A DNA stretch of 16,193 nucleotides from an uncultured Eubacteriales bacterium (GTDB lineage: Bacteria; Bacillota; Clostridia; Oscillospirales; Oscillospiraceae), in NCBI GenBank assembly GCA_958427375.1, contig CAUABY010000022.1, positions 1-16,193 on the forward strand. The letters run 5' to 3'. Below, one piece after another: positions 14,811 to 16,193 of the stretch. Below the pieces are notes generated by a model that saw only the letters and a program-made list of their open reading frames with translations, did not search any database and was not told where the DNA came from. Position 1 is the stretch's first letter, and the number at the start of each line of letters is the position of its first letter. The translations under genes were made by a program, and so were the position numbers.

Positions 14811-15733
14811 TGGACGGAAATATTATTAAAATCACAGCAAAGGAGAGCGGCGAAAGACTCGACGCTCTCCTTGCGCATAATGTGGAGGGGCTGTCGCGCA
14901 GTGCCGCCCAGCGCCTTATTGACGAGGGCGCGGTGACAGTCGGCGGCGCGGCGGCGAAGAAGAATTATAAATGCGCAGCGAATGATGAAATCACGGTTGT
15001 TGTCCCGGTCTGCGCGGTCGTGCCGCTCGCGGCGCAGGATATCGCGCTGGACATCGTGTATGAGGATGACGATTTGATTGTCGTCAACAAGCCGCGCGGT
15101 ATGGTGGTTCATCCCGCGCCCGGCCACCCGGACGGGACGCTTGTCAACGCGCTGCTGCACCACTGCGGCGATTCGCTCTCCGGCATCGGCGGGGAGCGCC
15201 GCCCCGGCATCGTCCACCGCATTGACAAGGACACATCGGGGCTGTTGATTGTCGCCAAGAACGACTTTGCGCACGCGGCGCTCAGCGCCCAGCTTGCGGA
15301 CAGAAGCCTATCGCGGCAGTATGTGGCCGTTGTGCGCGGCAGACTGCGCGAGGAGAGCGGCACCATTGACAGGCCCATAGGCCGCCACCCCACGGACAGA
15401 AAGCGCATGGCCGTGACCGAGAAGAACAGCCGCCCCGCCGTGACGGATTGGAGCGTGCTTGCGCGATATAACGGCTACACGCTTGTGGAGTGCCGCCTGC
15501 GCACAGGGCGCACACACCAAATCCGCGTACATATGGCGAGCATCGGCCATCCCCTCTTAGGCGACTATACCTACGGCGCGCTTAGCCCGGAAAAGGGGCT
15601 TGAGGGGCAGTGCCTGCACGCGCGGCGGCTGAAATTCATCCACCCGCGCACGGGTGAGCATATGCAGCTTGAAGCGCCGCTGCCGCGGTACTTTGAGGAT
15701 GTTTTGGCGCGGCTTGGAAACGAAATAGGATAA
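14810..15733 (+). CDS. rluD: RluA/RluD family 23S rRNA pseudouridine synthase
   Basis: This family isomerises uridines in large-subunit rRNA. RluD of E. coli modifies U1911, U1915 and U1917 in helix 69. The 307 residues have an N-terminal S4 RNA-binding domain (about 13-70, GERLDALLAHNVEGLSRSAAQRLIDEG in its core). The catalytic domain has VNKPRGMVVHPAPGH at 92-106, the active-site motif HRIDKDTSGL with D139, RPIGRHPTDRKRMAV, and LRTGRTHQIRVHMASIGHPLLGD. The order lspA then this gene matches lspA-ylyB in Bacillus. The ATG at 14810 shares its A with the lspA TAA, implying coupling. The exact target site cannot be told from sequence alone. The RluD subgroup is favoured by the S4 domain and position. 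Confidence 0.93.
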   Translation: MDGNIIKITAKESGERLDALLAHNVEGLSRSAAQRLIDEGAVTVGGAAAKKNYKCAANDEITVVVPVCAVVPLAAQDIALDIVYEDDDLIVVNKPRGMVVHPAPGHPDGTLVNALLHHCGDSLSGIGGERRPGIVHRIDKDTSGLLIVAKNDFAHAALSAQLADRSLSRQYVAVVRGRLREESGTIDRPIGRHPTDRKRMAVTEKNSRPAVTDWSVLARYNGYTLVECRLRTGRTHQIRVHMASIGHPLLGDYTYGALSPEKGLEGQCLHARRLKFIHPRTGEHMQLEAPLPRYFEDVLARLGNEIG

Positions 15734-15763
15734 ATTATATAAAATATCATGGGGGAGATTATA

Positions 15764-15958
15764 ATGAAAAATAAAGCCGGTGTAATTATAGCAATAGTTG
15801 TGGCCGCGGTGCTTTTAGGCGCTGTGATAGGGCTTATCAGGTTCTTCTCCGGCCTAGTGAGCGGCGCGCTGAATTTAGTGCTCGGCCTTGTGGTAATCGT
15901 CGCGCTTGTGGGGATAGTAGCTTGGATGTTCTGGTACGCCAAGCACGCGAACAAGTAA
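15764..15958 (+). CDS. small membrane protein, two predicted transmembrane segments
   Basis: I do not recognise the family. The 64 residues begin MKNKAGVIIAIVV. Hydrophobic stretches at about 5-24 and 37-57 are separated by a short RFFSGLVSGALN segment, and the end WYAKHANK is basic, so a two-helix hairpin with both ends inside is likely. An ATG at 15749 is in frame, but it lies upstream of the strong GGGGGAG site that is well placed for the ATG at 15764 (six-base spacing), so I chose the latter. It lies 30 bases after rluD, and another tiny membrane protein follows after 13 bases. Function unknown. Confidence 0.75.
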   Translation: MKNKAGVIIAIVVAAVLLGAVIGLIRFFSGLVSGALNLVLGLVVIVALVGIVAWMFWYAKHANK

Positions 15959-15971
15959 GCGAGGCTTGATT

Positions 15972-16103
15972 ATGGCGAACGCGGCACCGATTTTCAGCGT
16001 ATGGATAGCCGCCTCCGTGCTCTTTGTTCTCATCGTTGTGGGCGTAAAGTTTGTGTACGGGGCGAAAGCGCGCAAAAAGGCCAAGAAAGGCAAGGACAAG
16101 TAA
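15972..16103 (+). CDS. 43-residue single-span membrane protein
   Basis: The ATG at 15972 follows GAGG (15961-15964) with seven-base spacing and lies 13 bases after the preceding stop. The protein starts MANAAPIFSVWIAAS, has one hydrophobic helix at about 7-29, and ends in a strongly basic tail (AKARKKAKKGKDK). This fits an N-out, C-in anchor with a positively charged cytoplasmic end. Good ribosome binding site, tight spacing and codon use like its neighbours support a real gene. I cannot assign a family or function. Confidence 0.7.
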   Translation: MANAAPIFSVWIAASVLFVLIVVGVKFVYGAKARKKAKKGKDK

Positions 16104-16193
16104 CAGGTTCTAACTAAAAGTAACTTCTAAACTAAAAATGGCTCTGAGTCAATAGTTGGGGTAGAACAAAATAAAGAAACCTGAGGAAAGAGA
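16104..16193. other. AT-rich tail with short imperfect repeats, no gene seen
   Basis: Base composition drops sharply after the last small gene. Two imperfect 17-base units starting TTCTAACTAAAAG (16108) and TTCTAAACTAAAA (16125) lie side by side. CAGGTT (16104-16109) is mirrored by AACCTG (16178-16183), and GTTCTA (16107-16112) by TAGAAC (16162-16167). I see no open frame or terminator. It may be the leader of the next gene, a boundary, or a contig end. Confidence 0.4.

Noticed and set aside
16124..16152. Minus-strand TTGACT-17-TAGAAG promoter-like pair in the AT-rich tail
   Set aside because: The -10 is weak and it would read into the antisense of the small membrane genes. AT-rich sequence gives such matches by chance.

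Overview
The window is a GC-rich, gene-dense piece of a bacterial chromosome carrying housekeeping genes. The organism is probably a high-GC member of the Clostridia (Oscillospiraceae/Ruminococcaceae-like). The reasons are the neighbourhood miaB-mutS / mutL-miaA-hfq followed by a Bacillota cell-division cluster (yggS-sepF-divIVA-ileS-lspA-rluD, the order of ylmE-ylmF-divIVA-ileS-lspA-ylyB in Bacillus), strong GGAG-type ribosome binding sites, and a HlyD-like gene next to hfq/yggS that I associate with this group. The taxonomic call is inference from gene order and protein style, not from a search.

Left part, minus strand (1-4206): miaB (tRNA methylthiotransferase), a possible 52-residue small ORF that exactly fills the gap, then mutS (mismatch recognition). 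A few codons of a further gene may start at the very edge. The miaB-mutS gap also holds two perfect inverted repeats. A short AT-rich divergent region (4207-4335) contains two back-to-back promoter candidates that share one -35 hexamer.

Middle, plus strand (4336-8452): mutL (mismatch repair ATPase/endonuclease), miaA (tRNA dimethylallyltransferase, start overlapping the mutL stop), hfq (RNA chaperone) behind a leader hairpin, and a miniature HlyD-like membrane-anchored protein. MiaA and MiaB act one after the other on A37 of tRNAs, and MutS and MutL act together in mismatch repair. Each pair is split between the two divergent arms.

Right part, plus strand (8499-16103): yggS (PLP homeostasis), sepF and divIVA (Z-ring and polar organisation), ileS, lspA with an unusual 230-residue low-complexity cytoplasmic tail, rluD-type pseudouridine synthase overlapping lspA, and two very small membrane proteins. 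Terminator-like hairpins follow divIVA and ileS. The last 90 bases are AT-rich and non-coding as far as I can see.

I found no CRISPR array, IS element, prophage, tRNA or rRNA. The window is mostly ordinary core genome. The points most worth a second look are the miaB-mutS gap (small ORF plus a hairpin arm complementary to the mutS ribosome binding site), the shared-hexamer divergent promoters, the stripped-down HlyD-like protein and the LspA tail.
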